The notes below the pieces were generated by a model, which was not told the DNA's origin, did not search any database, and was given only the letters and a program-made list of their open reading frames with translations. Below, piece by piece: positions 9,279 through 21,054 of a stretch of 64,000 nucleotides of DNA. The DNA is taken from contig JBAJFE010000008.1 of assembly GCA_037903355.1 (NCBI GenBank), forward strand, positions 248,001-312,000, given 5' to 3'. Position 1 is the stretch's first letter, and the number at the start of each line of letters is the position of its first letter. The translations under genes and the position numbers were made by a program. The DNA comes from Trichuris trichiura. Its lineage: Eukaryota; Nematoda; Enoplea; Trichinellida; Trichuridae.

Positions 9279-11222
9279 TCAGCTACAGGCTGGCAAGCGA
9301 GAAGGCTCCGTGGACGCAATTTGCAACAGCAACTTGTCAATAAGCTTCACGCAAGCGTCCGGACGAATATTTTTGCCGCTGACAAAGCAGTGCTTCAATT
9401 CGGCTAACAGTAGCTTCAATTTATCCATTAGAACGGCGAAAGGAATTTTACTAGTGGAATAAGGAACTTGACAATCAGTTTGCCTACTGTAGGCCATTGG
9501 AAATACCGGACGACGGCTGACTGTGCTCTTCCCGTCGATTATTTCGAGCATATCTAGCGTAAATGCGGGCTTGGCGGGAGAGATATCAATAGATTGATCT
9601 CGCGCTGCCCATTCGTAGACGCATATTCGTTCGGGAAAGTTAATGAACATTTCCCATTGTTGAGTAAGCGCTTTTAGAAAGAATACAAATGCCAACAGCG
9701 AGTAGTCGCCACCGATAAGAACATCGAATATAGATTGCGCCTTGAAATGAAGAGATTCGAAGAACTGTAGCCAAAGAGCAACGGGATGAAGAGAGTCGAC
9801 TGGATTTTCAGGTCTGAAAAAGTATTGCAGCAATGGTCGATGAAGCAATGGCGACTTCGCCTACGAGAATATCCTTGCGGCGCAGAATAGTAACATGGAC
9901 AAATGCTCGTCTTCTTCGGAAAACGATGCGACCAAAAGGGCGGTACTAACGTCCACCAAACGGCGGAACCACTGAAGCCCAATTAAGGAGTCTATACGGG
10001 ACCGATTTCATTGGCCAAATATGCAAATTATAAGTCGTTACCAAACTTGGCAGGGCACAGTGTCGAAAGCTGCAAAGGAATAAGCAACAATAGACGGACG
10101 CAGCAGGGATCCTTGCCGGGACCGCGTATACCGCCAAACCATCGGGAAGGAGAATTTTCAATATTTTCTCCGACAACTTCCCAAAGTGACATTATCTGCT
10201 CAAAGCCTACGTCATTTTCATTCATTTTCTCTTTTTTGTGAACAACATCTTGTATGAACACCGACAGTAAGCAGGATAAAATTTGCATGGAAGTCCTAAC
10301 CATATAACCATCGTTGGAAAGCAGAAACGTCAGCATTAAAGAGCGCATTGTAGGCCAACTCGTTCTTAGGAAACTATTCCATTTGGACAAGTTTTTCATG
10401 GTCGAAATGAGCGATAACCATACGGAAAGGCATGACATCCTGTCTACTCTTGAGGAATTTGAGTTTGCGCTTATATGTACACTCAAATCGAGTAAAGCTT
10501 CGGGAAAGTCTTCGGCAACGCCGGTGGGTTCGCACCTTGTATATCCGTCAACGTTGGGCCACATAAGCAGCCACGAAGAGCTGTTGCAGGCTTGCCACTT
10601 CAAGTTGGCCAACTTTAGAAGTACGCTGACTTTAAGACCGACCATTCTTAGCCGATTGAATATCTGCAAAGTCTTAACTCGAAAATTTGACGCACAGGGA
10701 CGCCCGTCACCTAATTTGAATGTAAGCAGGGAGAGAAACCGTGGTTCGAAAAAGCGATACTTAAAATGGAGATGCTTAGAAACGCAGATGCCAAGCTCAG
10801 TCGGAGGCTTAAGAAAGAAAAAAGGATAGTTTACGGAATTGAGCCAAACAGCATAAAATGCAAGTTGCTCATCGCGCTATGTGCTTATCAAACTGTGCGG
10901 GAAATGAAGCAATGAAAAAAGCCACCTTTCCGTCAAGCCACGGTATCGTAATCATCAACAAACTTGTTAGTTGATGTTGCACGAAGCCGTCGTCCGAGTT
11001 AATGCATAGCAACTGGAAAATGTGGATGAAAACTGGCAGTACGAATGGAGAGCTTACGAAACCCTCGACCTCCAGGAGCGCCCAAGGCGATGGCCACCCT
11101 CCTGTCCGCATCCACGCTTCCTCAAGCACGTCGGCGCTCAGCAATAACTCATGTCGGTCCACATTTTCGCTCGAGTTAATTTTAACGAGTCGAACAAAGT
11201 TCTGCCAATAGTTTTCTTCCAT
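9279..11222 (-). CDS. LINS1: protein Lines homolog (LINS1-like), with one in-frame TAG
   Basis: Three exons: 11222-10926, 10807-10042 and 9991-9279 (introns of 118 and 50 bases with GT-AG ends), ATG 11222 and TGA at the end, about 590 codons. Similarity to human LINS1 is best in the C-terminal half. A block ending SRWFGG (human SFFGG) precedes LIGLQWFRRLV, then SFSEEDEHLSMLLF (human FIEQDDDMLEA). Last come LQFFESLHFKAQSIFDVLI and YSLLAFVFFLKALTQQWEMF (human FLFFLKNIGFDSTVLLDFLI..FVRYLKLLQKDWDNF) and a C-terminal KLKLLLAELKHCF helix. LINS1 is a poorly understood intracellular protein; Drosophila Lines acts in Wnt-related patterning. A TAG at 9863-9861 interrupts the frame between two conserved blocks; no GT-AG intron I can find removes it without also removing conserved sequence. 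This could be a pseudogene, a sequence error or readthrough. Confidence 0.75.
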
Positions 11223-13271
11223 TGTTCACTAACATTGAAAGAATAAAACACCCTTAAGTGCGACGCGTAACAAGACGACAATGTAGCAAGTACTTACGGC
11301 AAATTTTAAGAAGTCATTCTGCCTAATTACTACCATTCGAAGACGCTTGAAATTGCGGGAAATGGGACCGAAACGCGCCAAGTAAACTAACAGTATGCCG
11401 CGATTCTCAGGTACAAACAGATCGTCTGCTGGTTGAATTCAACGAAGCTTAAATTGTTCAGCATGGATAAAACTTAAAAAGCAAAACCAGTAGATGGCGT
11501 TGCCATAAAAAGCGTACGTCCGTTTACTGAGATTATCTGATCAAACTATTCGTTTTCATAGTACTTCCTTGGGAGCAGCTAACAGCGGGTGTACAGTTTT
11601 CCATCGCGCTTATTTCTAACATTTTGGAATAAATGTTGTCCAGTTCTAAAAAAAGGTGACAAAACGCAAGCTCGGAGCGTCGAACAATGCTCATTTTAAA
11701 AAAACATTTTTTCGCCCGGTTGGAACATTTACCCTAATAGGGAACAAAGCAAACGCGGAGTTTTAACTTTCTTTCGCTAAGCCGCTTTGCAGCGTACTCG
11801 AATGCTGCTTTCAAGGGAGGTCGGCTTCTGATACGTACATGGAAAGTATCTTTTGCTGCTGACGTCCTCCTGCGGCGACGATTATAATTTTAAGAGGCAT
11901 TTTAGCAATTTCGGCCATCTAACACAAATCTGGAAGCATTTGATATCGATTTAGCTATATTTTCTATTGAACGCTTGATGATTACTGTATGCACAAACGA
12001 AAATCAAGTTACATTTGCCTTGATGACCACTTGCGCCTTAAGGTTAAACTTAAACTCAAATTTTATTGATCTCAAAATCTAAAGACAGCATAAGCTTAAC
12101 TATAAAATTATCAACTGCTTTAGTGTAGACCGCGCGCGGTTTTTAGTTTAACGAAGCTTGGTTTTAGCCCTACCTAATGTAATCGCCGTGCGCCTGGTAA
12201 AAAAGACGACGATTTTGCTGCAGCCAATGTCAGTTTCTTCTGTTTACCCATTCACCTTTTCCCAGTCATGGAAAGAAAAATCATCTTTACATCTCGCTCA
12301 AAAATAGCTGGAGTTGTCGCATGAAACCCTATCAAAAGATGGTTTTTACGCACTCGTAACAACTTTATTAAAGAGTTAGCAAAGTCAACTTTCCGGCCAA
12401 AGTTTCGGTTTTAAGTTATGCCATTCACGTAATTGCGCAGCAACAGCCCATTTCTTATTAAATCGTTGCTACTTTGTAATATACGTAATAAATGCGACAC
12501 TGAATGCGTTAAAACGTCGCTTGTAAGGTCAAAGTAGCAAAGAAAAGACAGCGAACCTGCAAACAGGTTACGGTAACTAGCGGTAAGTTGCAAATAGGGA
12601 AAATTTGAAAATAAACGTTGTTATTTCGTTCGGTTAGCTGCGTGGGCAAAATTTAAGTTTACTAGCCACAGTTTGGTTCAATTTTTTTAAAATAAAATGG
12701 TCAAGCTTGAACAAGAACGTACGAGATTTGCGGGGCGAAACAAGAACAAAAGAAGCTCAGTTCAAATCTCCATGTTCATACTGACAGATGGTCGCTTCTT
12801 CACCAACGAGATTGAAAACTTTTCCAAACACGCTCATTACCTTTTGAAGTATTTCTTTGGTTAAAGTAGCGGCGCCAACGCCGCAGCGCTTATCCACCGT
12901 TGGGATGAAGCAAGCGGCCATACATTTTGTATACCTGAACGAGCGTAATTTTTAAATATGCAAATCTAACGAAATGCGAATGGCGCTTGTTTTTCAACGC
13001 TGCTTTGTTTTTTCCCGCAAAGCGGAATACCGTAACGCTTAAAATGGCATTTGCTTACTTGCAAACATTTTTGGCTACGCCCTGCTTCATATCCGGCGCC
13101 TGCCTGTCCAGCAAAAAAATCTGGCTCGACTCCTGTAGTTTGAATTCGTTTTTCCTGCATTTGGTCAAGCAGAATTTGCCCCTTTGGTTGAACAATTGCT
13201 TAAGGCACGGTGTGTTGCTTTTGGCGGCTGCAAAACAACGGGCAACGCTATAGATTACGAATATTTTCGTT
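11223..13271. other. intergenic, no supported gene
   Basis: A/T-rich sequence without convincing coding potential. Plus-strand frame 12987-13253 and the overlapping minus-strand frames at 12966-13279 are both Cys/Phe-rich, and I cannot choose between them; one may be an upstream exon of the zinc-ribbon frame that follows. Confidence 0.4.
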
Positions 13272-13520
13272 TTGAACAAACGCGGGAAATGTGAACTTGA
13301 AAATCGTTTGCCCCAAACTTACTGTGCATCCTGTCAGCGCAAAGGAATTGAACCAACGAGCGGGCAGCGGTTGCAATGTCCTTCGCGCTGTCCGCGCTGC
13401 AATCTTCCAGGCACTGAGCCGTCGGTTGAGTTAATCTGCAATAGTACAAAATGTAAAACTACATTTTACAAGCACTTTCCCGCCATTGCAATTGTGGCAC
13501 TTTTTAAGGCAACTGTTTAG
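13272..13520 (+). CDS. Cys-rich zinc-ribbon-like exon, unidentified
   Basis: An 82-codon frame ending at TAG 13518 has paired cysteines spaced like a zinc ribbon: YCASC, then PSRCPRCNLPG, then LICNSTKC followed by FYKHF. The second and third pairs (CPRC..11..C..4..C) resemble in spacing the CysB module at the C-terminus of B-family DNA polymerases, but there is no polymerase sequence nearby, so that name is not given. The apparent start lies in an open frame and is probably an exon boundary. The frame stops 20 bases before the end of the convergent gene at 13541, as expected for two 3' ends meeting. Confidence 0.3.
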   Translation: MNKRGKCELENRLPQTYCASCQRKGIEPTSGQRLQCPSRCPRCNLPGTEPSVELICNSTKCKTTFYKHFPAIAIVALFKATV

Positions 13521-13540
13521 CAATTAAGCTTTCATTGTAA

Positions 13541-13876
13541 TCACCTGCAAACTTGGTCGAAATAGGCAATGTCCAAATTAAAGTCGGAACCAATACTTGA
13601 CTCGCGCAGAAGGTTCAACATTCTTTCGTGCACTTCCTTGGCGGGAGCTGCAAGCTTGCCGGACAGCACTTGGTCTTTAAATCTTGTTTCCAGCAACGAG
13701 TCAATCGACTGATCATCCAGGGTCGTTTTGTTGATCATTTGTTCTTCGGCTTCAGCCGGATTCTTCTCCATCCAACCGCTTGTTGGAAATAGACAATTAT
13801 CCGTACAGGTTTCATTTAGGGATCGCTCCTCTACCGTTAAATTCCTACCAAAATGCATATTGTTTATTCTAGCCAT
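13541..13876 (-). CDS. hypothetical acidic/polar small protein
   Basis: Uninterrupted 111-codon frame from ATG 13876 to the stop at 13541. The translation is polar with a soluble composition (TLDDQSIDSLLETRF, AAPAKEVHERMLNLLRE), has two likely amphipathic helices, and has no signal peptide or TM segment. I do not recognise the family. Codon content looks coding rather than random, and the frame ends just opposite another frame at 13520. It could be the last exon of a longer gene. Confidence 0.35.
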   Translation of the reverse strand: MARINNMHFGRNLTVEERSLNETCTDNCLFPTSGWMEKNPAEAEEQMINKTTLDDQSIDSLLETRFKDQVLSGKLAAPAKEVHERMLNLLRESSIGSDFNLDIAYFDQVCR

Positions 13877-14699
13877 TTTTGGTTAATTTTTTTAACCTCT
13901 GAGCTTCCAAAAATAGTCTTACAAATTTTAGAAGCTTAGGCACCGCTTCGGCGAATAGTGCTTTAGGTGGATCGGAGAAAAAGTGCACAGTTTGCGCTGA
14001 CGAAAGTGCAACACCTTAATTGTATAGAGAGGAGTCAGCGTTTTTTTAATCAACCTCCAAATGGAAAAGAAAATATACCGCACGTGAGATAAAGAAATAT
14101 AGATTCCTTATTGAGCATACTGCGTGCCGCTCCGAGTCATCAAATGGCATTATTCCTATATGGAAGTTTCTTTTAATACTATTTCCATCTGGTTTACACT
14201 TTGTGAGAAGTTCATCTTTGCCCCAACGCGACCTGCAAGAGCAAAATGTCAGCTACAGTCTCAGCTCATTCAGTTTTCTCGTACCGTCGCAGCCAGGACG
14301 TGACAACCGCTACTGTGCGCCAAGTTCGTGACCTTATCAATTCTTGGCTTTAACGTTGCCATATATTTTGCCCGGCTGTCATCTTACGCCAGCCTGTCCA
14401 GTGCAAACATTTGTGGTAACTGCCACTTAGTCAAACAGAGTCGCGCAACGTTGAATTGCGAAACAGTTTTTCATTCAAAAGTTTTCTACATTTCAATTTA
14501 ACTTATACGTTGTTGCAGCGGCAGTTTAGAAGCTTATTAAGTCTTCAGGCTAACAAAATTGCAGCAGCTTGCATAGTTTCGCTCGTAACCGCGCAATAAA
14601 TATTCTGAAAAGAAGTATTGGTAGTTTTTACGGTTGACTGCCGCCTACAATTGAACCTTCGCTTTTCGGATGAAGAAAAATGCGCCATAAATGCTAGTT

Positions 14700-14890
14700 T
14701 TTGTCGATTACGCTTCCCACTGTCATACTGTAACTCAGCCGACCGTCTTATTCTGTCTTTAGCTAAGCTTAAGCCTACATGTAAGACGACAGTTGGTTTT
14801 AAGCTTAGCTAAGGTTGATACAGGATAGCCGGTATTCTCCACAGTTGAGGCAGATCAAAATGGGCGCATGATTAACACAAACGAACCTGC
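14700..14890. repeat. foldback element copy A
   Basis: Starts near CTGTCATACTGTA. It then has the inverted arms TTAGCTAAGCTTAAGCC and GGTTTTAAGCTTAGCTAA around a short loop, and ends near GAACCTGCATT (14883). The order of these blocks is shared with copies at 15.5 and 31.1 kb and, less completely, 52.4 kb. Confidence 0.5.
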
Positions 14891-15469
14891 ATTCCAAAAA
14901 CGGTGCCGCGCATAACCAAGACCCGAAAAAAGCATCTATCATTTGAACATAGAGTATCTTTGAACGTGAAATTTGCGCATAATCTAAGTGTTAATTAATA
15001 TACATCTTTTACCAAGCGAAAAAAATAACCTTAAGAACGACAAGCGTTTAAAGTAGCGTAAAGTTAAAAAATAGTAATTTTTTCCGCTAGCACTAAACCG
15101 CACGAATACTTATTTGGACAGATTCTTTTATGAAGCCAGTATAGGCTAGAAAAAGCAGCTTGCGCTTAGGCGGGAGCGGTTCTTACGACTTTTGATGTCT
15201 AACTTCAAACCAACCGTAAAAAAATCCGTGCAGAAACACGTGCACAAGTTTCTAAACTTTCCAACCAACCTGAGCGATTGCCACGAGCAATATGTCAATT
15301 TGTGGCATGCTTATCTAGCAGTTCGAAGAGTCGCGACAGGTTAAGCGTTTTGCCATATTTCAGCAAAAATTCGTATCCCCCAGTTTATTCAGGCAGTACT
15401 AAAACTAAAAAATGCGCCTTATTTTAACTACAATACAAATAAAAGCTTTGGTCTTGTCGGTAGAGCGTT

Positions 15470-15655
15470 CCTTAGTCTTACTGTAGCTTTGCCGACCATC
15501 TCGTTTTGCTTGTTCGTAAGCCTAAACTTAAACGTAAGGCTTAAATCTTGATTTAGGTTTAGTTTAGAGCGGAACGACATAGCCAGCATGCCCGCCAATA
15601 AGGGCAGAACAGGATGCTGGCATGGTTAACGGAGAAGAACCTGCATTTCTTAAAC
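15470..15655. repeat. foldback element copy B
   Basis: CTTACTGTAGC, then the arms GTAAGCCTAAACTTAAACG and GATTTAGGTTTAGTTTAGAG, then CCAGCATGCCCGCC and finally GAACCTGCATT near 15645. The arms contain TAAGCC/GGCTTA, close to the telomere unit. Confidence 0.5.
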
Positions 15656-17164
15656 TGCAGAACGCATAACCGGCAAGACTCCAGTGGCATCTTTAGCAAA
15701 TTCCTCATTCAAGAAAGAGTATTTATTCGTTTGTCACATCAGGTTTTTAAAATGTGTGCAAAAAATAAGCACTGATAACATAATTGATAGCTTTGCGCTA
15801 CAGTAAGCTTTAGTTTTAAAAAACAAAGTACACTGAGGTTTTTCCTACCTTCTTGGAGCTAAATTAATGAAATTGGTAGCTTACGTAACAGATTTAGCGA
15901 AGGGTGAAACGTGGTATCCATGCGGGCAAACAGGTTCGCATTCTGCCTCGGAATATGAACCACGTCAGCATGAGTCATCTTTCGGGCTGTCCTTATCGTG
16001 TTTCTTACTGTTTAGCTATTTGCATAAGTAATGCTAGGATTTGGAAACGCAGACGCAAACGCTGCACTTTGTAGGACGAAATTTTAAATTTTGAACCGAC
16101 AAAATGTCGGAAAATGGTTTATTGAAGGAAAAGAAGTTAAGAATCCGCAAAGGCGCTTAGCAAGGACACGTCGGCGTCCAAGTTTGTTCGCTAAGCTCAC
16201 AGTAGTCTGCTTGCGTTGTTTAAAGTTAATTTTTGTCATTCTATGTCGTTTCGACCTTGTGGGGGCGTACCGAATTTTAAAAATTAACAAAATTCTACGG
16301 CAGTCGAAAACTGCCAGCTGCTGCTGTTATGACGGATGCCGCGTTGAATCAAAAGCAAAATGGGCTGAAGCTTACCGTTTTGGCAGGAAAGATGTTTAGC
16401 GACGACTAAGTCGGAGTGAAGCCTTTTCTACTAGGCAAATTGCGCATAATACCAGACCGAGAATCGGTATTATGCAAAGTTTGCCAGCGTAAAAGGCTGT
16501 TGAAGCACATCTTCGCGGAAGTATGTCAAAAGCATAAACTGTTGGCCATCTTTTGGCTTCTTCTCATTTGTCTCAATGGAAGCAATGACAAAATGACTGC
16601 TCTAGGCGTGCCCTACCCGCTCACTGCATAGAACAAACTTATTTTGCCAAAAAGCTGCCGGGTAACAAATGTTGACCAACTATAGATAAGATAAGTACGC
16701 CGTCAAGTAACCTTCGGACGACCATTACTTTTATACTACTGCTTATGTAAACATTTGCCGAATAAGCGATTGTTGCTTCGCTGGGTGCCTATGTTGGTCG
16801 CTCCCGCGGAAAATAAAAGTGACTAATTTATTAAGCCTATTCCGCCGTTCAAAAGTTAACCGCAATATTTGTTGCTTCTATACTGGAGGTAGTCTGCGCT
16901 TGCCATATGCTCATAACTTAAAATAATAAGCTACCAGTGGTTGCGTACAGTTTCAACGCATCCGTCTCATTGCTGTGCACGTTTTTTGATTGCATTGCGT
17001 GCCAGCGCGGTTATACTGAAATGTGCTGGAAAAAACGACATCTGAACTTTTACGTTGGACACGTCAGCTATTTTCTAGATCGACGTCTATTATTGCCGCA
17101 CTTACGAATTTTAATGCTTAAATGGCTTTGCCTTTTGAGTCGGAGAACCTTCAAATCTGAAATA

Positions 17165-17880
17165 AAATATAACCTGCGAATCAACATTTTGAATTAAAAT
17201 TACTGTACAGCTGACGCCTACTGGCATTATCTACTGCTTTCCGAGCTGCATCAGCGTTAGTTGTTGCGCAAAACGGTTAGTTATTTTGCCAGGTCGGTGT
17301 CTTCTGTTGCCACAGTTATGAATTTTAATGCGTGAACTACTTTGCCTTTGAAACTTGTTACGTACAAACTTGAATTAAATCATGACTTGCGAATCAACAT
17401 TTTGAATTTAAATTACTGTACAGTCGACGCCTACTGGCCTTATCTACTGCTTTCCGAGCTGCATCCGCGCTAGTTGTTGCGCAAAACGGTTAGTTATTTT
17501 GCCAGGTCGGTGTCTTTTATTGCCACAGTTATGATCTTTAATGCTTGAGCTACTTTGCCTTTGAAACTTTTTACGTTCAAACTTGAACTAAATTATGACT
17601 TGCGAATCAAATTTTTGAATTTAAATTACTGTACAGCTGACGCCTACTGGTCTTATCTACTGCTTTCCGAGCTGCATCCGCGTTACTTATTTTGCCAGAT
17701 CGGTGTCTTTTGTTGCCACAGTTATGAATTTTAATGCTTGAACTACTTTGCCTTTGAAACTTGTTACGTACAAACTTGAACTAAATTATGACTTGCGAAT
17801 CAAATTTTTGAATTTAAATTACTGTACAGCTGATGCCTACTCGTCTTATCTACCGTTTTCCGAGCTGCGCCCGTGTTAGT
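17165..17880. repeat. tandem repeat, about 4 units of ~190-215 bp
   Basis: Units begin with a version of CCTGCGAATCAACATTTTGA near 17171, 17386, 17599 and 17791. Each contains ATTACTGTACAG, GCCTACTGG..TTATCTACTG and TTGCCAGGTCGGTGTCTT. Similarity between units is high, with small deletions (the third unit lacks a GTTGTTGCGCAAAACGG segment). Confidence 0.8.
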
Positions 17881-18098
17881 TGTCACGCAAAACGGTTAGT
17901 CATTTTGCCGATATATTTTGCATCGCCAAAAAACGCGCTACTTTATGTTTCCATTGTACGACGGTTGTTAAACGTGCACCGAATCTGCTGTTGGCTACTG
18001 AACGCCATTGTCGCTGGCGAAGCGACTACGCGGAAAAGTACAATTTTGGAAAACCGGGTAGAGTGTAAGCGGATTGGAATCGTTTGGTATATTGGTGG

Positions 18099-19439
18099 TC
18101 AAACGACCATTTGCGAGTTGGTGTAAACGGTTTTTTCTTTGTAGTAAACTTCCTCGCGTTCCTTGTCGGCGATGAGTAGAGCGCAGGCAAAGAATGTACA
18201 GATCGACGAGCCCCAGCCGACGCCATACTGCAAAGAAGACGAGCAAACAGTCAAGACTGACCAAAAGAGGAACAAGACAAAGGCAGTTACGCTCCAGTCC
18301 AACTCCCACGTAGATCCAAACCACATTTCCAACTCGAAATAAAAGCATAGCGGAAAAACGACCAATGCTATCTGCTGGGCAATCACTGGAATTGGAAAAA
18401 GACGAAAGTAAGGCATTGAAAATGCAAGAAATCACTTACAGCCTATCAATGATAAATACATGGCTATGCGATAGTAGAGATAACGTTGGCCATAGTTGAT
18501 GGTGCTCAGCCCTGCACCAGTGACGCCTATGGATGCAAGGATGACAGCACCCGCCAGAACGAGCAGAGCTGCGGTGATCTGGAAGTAGGCTAAAAGCAAA
18601 GATTGTTACACTCGTGCAACAAAAGAATTGGGTAAAAACAATTTCTCAATCCATTGGCTTGGCTACAACTGGCTAAATCGGATAGAGTCTTAGCGTGTGA
18701 ACATGGCAATGAAAAGGCGAACTTGAAACTTTTGCCTATAACGGCATGCAGTGAGTGAATGCGACCTCCTACGAAGGCCATTGATATCGGTCCCATTAAC
18801 CACAGGCTGCCTTATGTTCAAGCTGTCGCAATGAATAGCGCTCAGTGAATGGAATGAGGGCGTTAGCATAAATAAGATAGCAGCAGCGATGACACGATGG
18901 CCTGAGTGAGCGATGATGCGTCAGCCGGAAGCGAAAGTGGCTGGCACTAAGTAGTCGTAAGTGGGCTTGACTTTTCGAAAACGAGTTGCAGCGAGGAGGG
19001 CAGGGAGTTTTCACACCGCAGCGATTGGGCAAAAAAGGTTAAAGCAAAGTGGTAATGATGGACGACCACGCGGTTGCGTCGACTTCCCGGAACATCGATG
19101 ACGAACGAGAAAGCAAGAAAGGTAGAAGGTAAAAGATACGTTTTTCAACTATCCTCGACATCTGACATTGGCCTGGCGCCGGGGCGCCATTAGGAAGTGA
19201 GTGGTAGCGCGGGTTTGCGTAAGTGCACTCTTGAAAAATGCCACTTTTAAAGTAGCCTTCGCACTTCAGCCATGCGCACGTTGACAACGACAACAGCAGT
19301 GTCAGCAAAGCCAGTATTTCGCATATAAGACTGATAACCTAAACATCTCATTAGGCAATGTGAAATGAGGCAAACCTGTACCAACCTTGAGAGGTCTAAC
19401 AACAGTTACGGTCTCGATGGTTGTCGTAGCGTCCGGCAT
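18099..19439 (-). CDS. Clc-like / claudin-superfamily four-TM protein
   Basis: ATG at 19439. Exon 1 is 19439-19386 (short tail MPDATTTIETVTVVRPLK), then a 47-base intron and exon 2 from 19338. Exon 2 encodes TM1 (ISLICEILALLTLLLSLS) and the first extracellular loop with CAWLKCEGYFKSGIFQEC, close to the claudin W..GL(W/F)..C signature. Exon 3 (18589-18439) encodes TM2 (ITAALLVLAGAVILASIG). Exon 4 (18385-18099) encodes TM3 (ALVVFPLCFYFEL) and TM4 (FVLFLFWSVLTVC..GVGWGSSICTFFACALLIAD), then a charged C-terminus. The exon 2 donor (near 19165) is uncertain. Nematode Clc-like proteins are plasma-membrane or junction-type proteins; the function of this one is not known. Confidence 0.7.
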
Positions 19440-20190
19440 TTATGAAACAACTGTTAAAAAAAAGCAATTGCACTACCTGGCCATCTAACTAAGCGCTCCA
19501 ACAAGCAACAGCGAGAGGGGGCTACCAATACGCCCATAAAAGTTATTCATCGTTTATATATCGTACTCTACCTGAGCATACTCTATTTCTTTGCCAAGTT
19601 CGTGTCTTATAACCAGGCGTCTAAAACAAATATTTTTAAATTATTTTTGCGACGCAATATATTTATTGTAGCACGTCGGGTAGCTTGACGTTTATTATGA
19701 TGAAAATGCTTAATTTGTTTAAAAATTTCAGCAGCATATAAGCAGAACTCTCGCATTCAACAACTGCGCGGCAAACTTGAAACGGCAAAACATATTGTTC
19801 TGCGTTGCCAGGCTCAGTTACAAGCTTTGTTTGTGAAGTTGCGCCGAGTTCATTGGCCACGCTTTGATTCGAATTTCATCCAAGAACAGCGCCAGCGTCA
19901 TGCTGCGGCTTCTGCATAATGCGCAGAGTTCACTTTTTGCCAATTTTTTTTTCGACGTAATGCCGCTGGATTTGCAAATGCGATAAAGGCGGTGGCGTAA
20001 ACGAACTTGAGCATCGTGTTTACTGTCGTTTTAAAAATTCAAAGTTTACGCCGCTTTAGCGACATTTTACTCGGGCTAAACTTTATACAACTTATTAAGA
20101 TTGTCTTTAGCATTAACAGCTCGCTATTCCGGCCATGAATGACGTTGTAAGTGGCCAAAAGACGAATAAGTTACCAAGTTGGCGGATGCT

Positions 20191-21005
20191 ATGTTGACAG
20201 CGGAAGAATTCGCAATATGCTGCAGGGAGTTGGCGGAAAAGTCCACAGCGTTTCCCGGTTTCGAGTGGACCATTCACGAATGCAAGGTATTGTTTTTATT
20301 TGGAAAATGCTGCTTCTTTTGGATGGTCTTGTATTGTACCGTAGAACCGCGGCACTTTGGTCATACGTCGTACTGAAGTATGCGCTGAAATGAGGCGCGA
20401 GTTTCACGTTTGTTACGACGAGATTTATAAAGTTCCTCTGCTGCTGTTCAACGCATGGCATCCGGGTAGGTTGACGACCTAGATTTCCTCCTTACGACTA
20501 AGTCGCTTAATCCTGGCTTCGTGAATTCATGCGAAAAGTGTTTTTCTTTCAATAGCACTTATGTTAGGCGTATTGACAAATTTGTGCTATAGTAGTGGGT
20601 TAACTTTTGCTGGTTTTCTAAGTATGCTTTGTAGATGGAAAATTGTTCTCACTGGAAGAAGTATGGGCTACAGTTTCGGAAGCGGAAGCCAGTCGATTGA
20701 AATTTGATCCGTGGACTATGATCACTCAACAGGTATCGTGAAATAACTTCGTAAATGTTGTCAGTAGGTTGCCGCCCTTTATAGGAGCATCCAATTTTCC
20801 GTACTCCGTGGTATTGTTTACATCCGTGCAAAACCGAAAGTATTCTAGCGCTTCTTCGACTTTCAATTTCGCAAAAAAGGTGGGCGCACTCTTCAAATTC
20901 CCTATAAGCAAATCGTTTTGCAGGAACTGCGTGCTCAGTTGGCTTTCTGTTGTGGCCTCAGTTGTCGGCCTGGAAATGCCGATGCAAATGTTTTGTGAAC
21001 AGTGA
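20191..21005 (+). CDS. ATG10: autophagy E2-like enzyme ATG10
   Basis: Five exons: 20191-20286, 20345-20466, about 20635-20731, 20785-20879 and 20924-21005, all with GT-AG introns of about 45-170 bases. ATG10 is the E2-like enzyme that passes ATG12 to ATG5. Seen: MLTAEEFAICCRELAEK at the start; REFHVCYDEIYKVPLLLFNA (human YEYHVLYSCSYQVPVLYFRA); GKLFSLEEVW and DPWTMITQQ (human GPWDTITQQ); EHPIFRTPWYCLHPCKT, in which the Cys of HPCKT is the catalytic cysteine; and SWLSVVASVVGLEMP at the end (human SWLSIVGPVVGLNLP). About 163 residues, shorter than human (220) mainly because of a missing internal loop. It converges on ATG4, with a satellite array between them. Confidence 0.92.
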
Positions 21006-21054
21006 CTTCTGCTTTGACGAACGCGGGTATTTCTTCTTTTTCTTACTGTAGTGG

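Larger units (their letters stand above)
13877..17164. other. gene-poor stretch with foldback repeats
   Basis: No gene is supported; frames such as 16091-16399 and 16937-17197 lack domains. The stretch contains two copies of a foldback element (about 14.7 and 15.5 kb), each followed by the GAACCTGCATT motif. Confidence 0.45.

Noticed and set aside
9861..9863. Genetic-code change (TAG as sense) to explain TAG in both LINS1 and the RT
   Set aside because: HHAT and ATG4 both end at TAG in the expected place, so TAG works as a stop in this genome.
13055..13449. Minus-strand Cys-containing frames opposite the zinc-ribbon frame
   Set aside because: Cys spacing is irregular, and the plus strand has better paired CxxC motifs.
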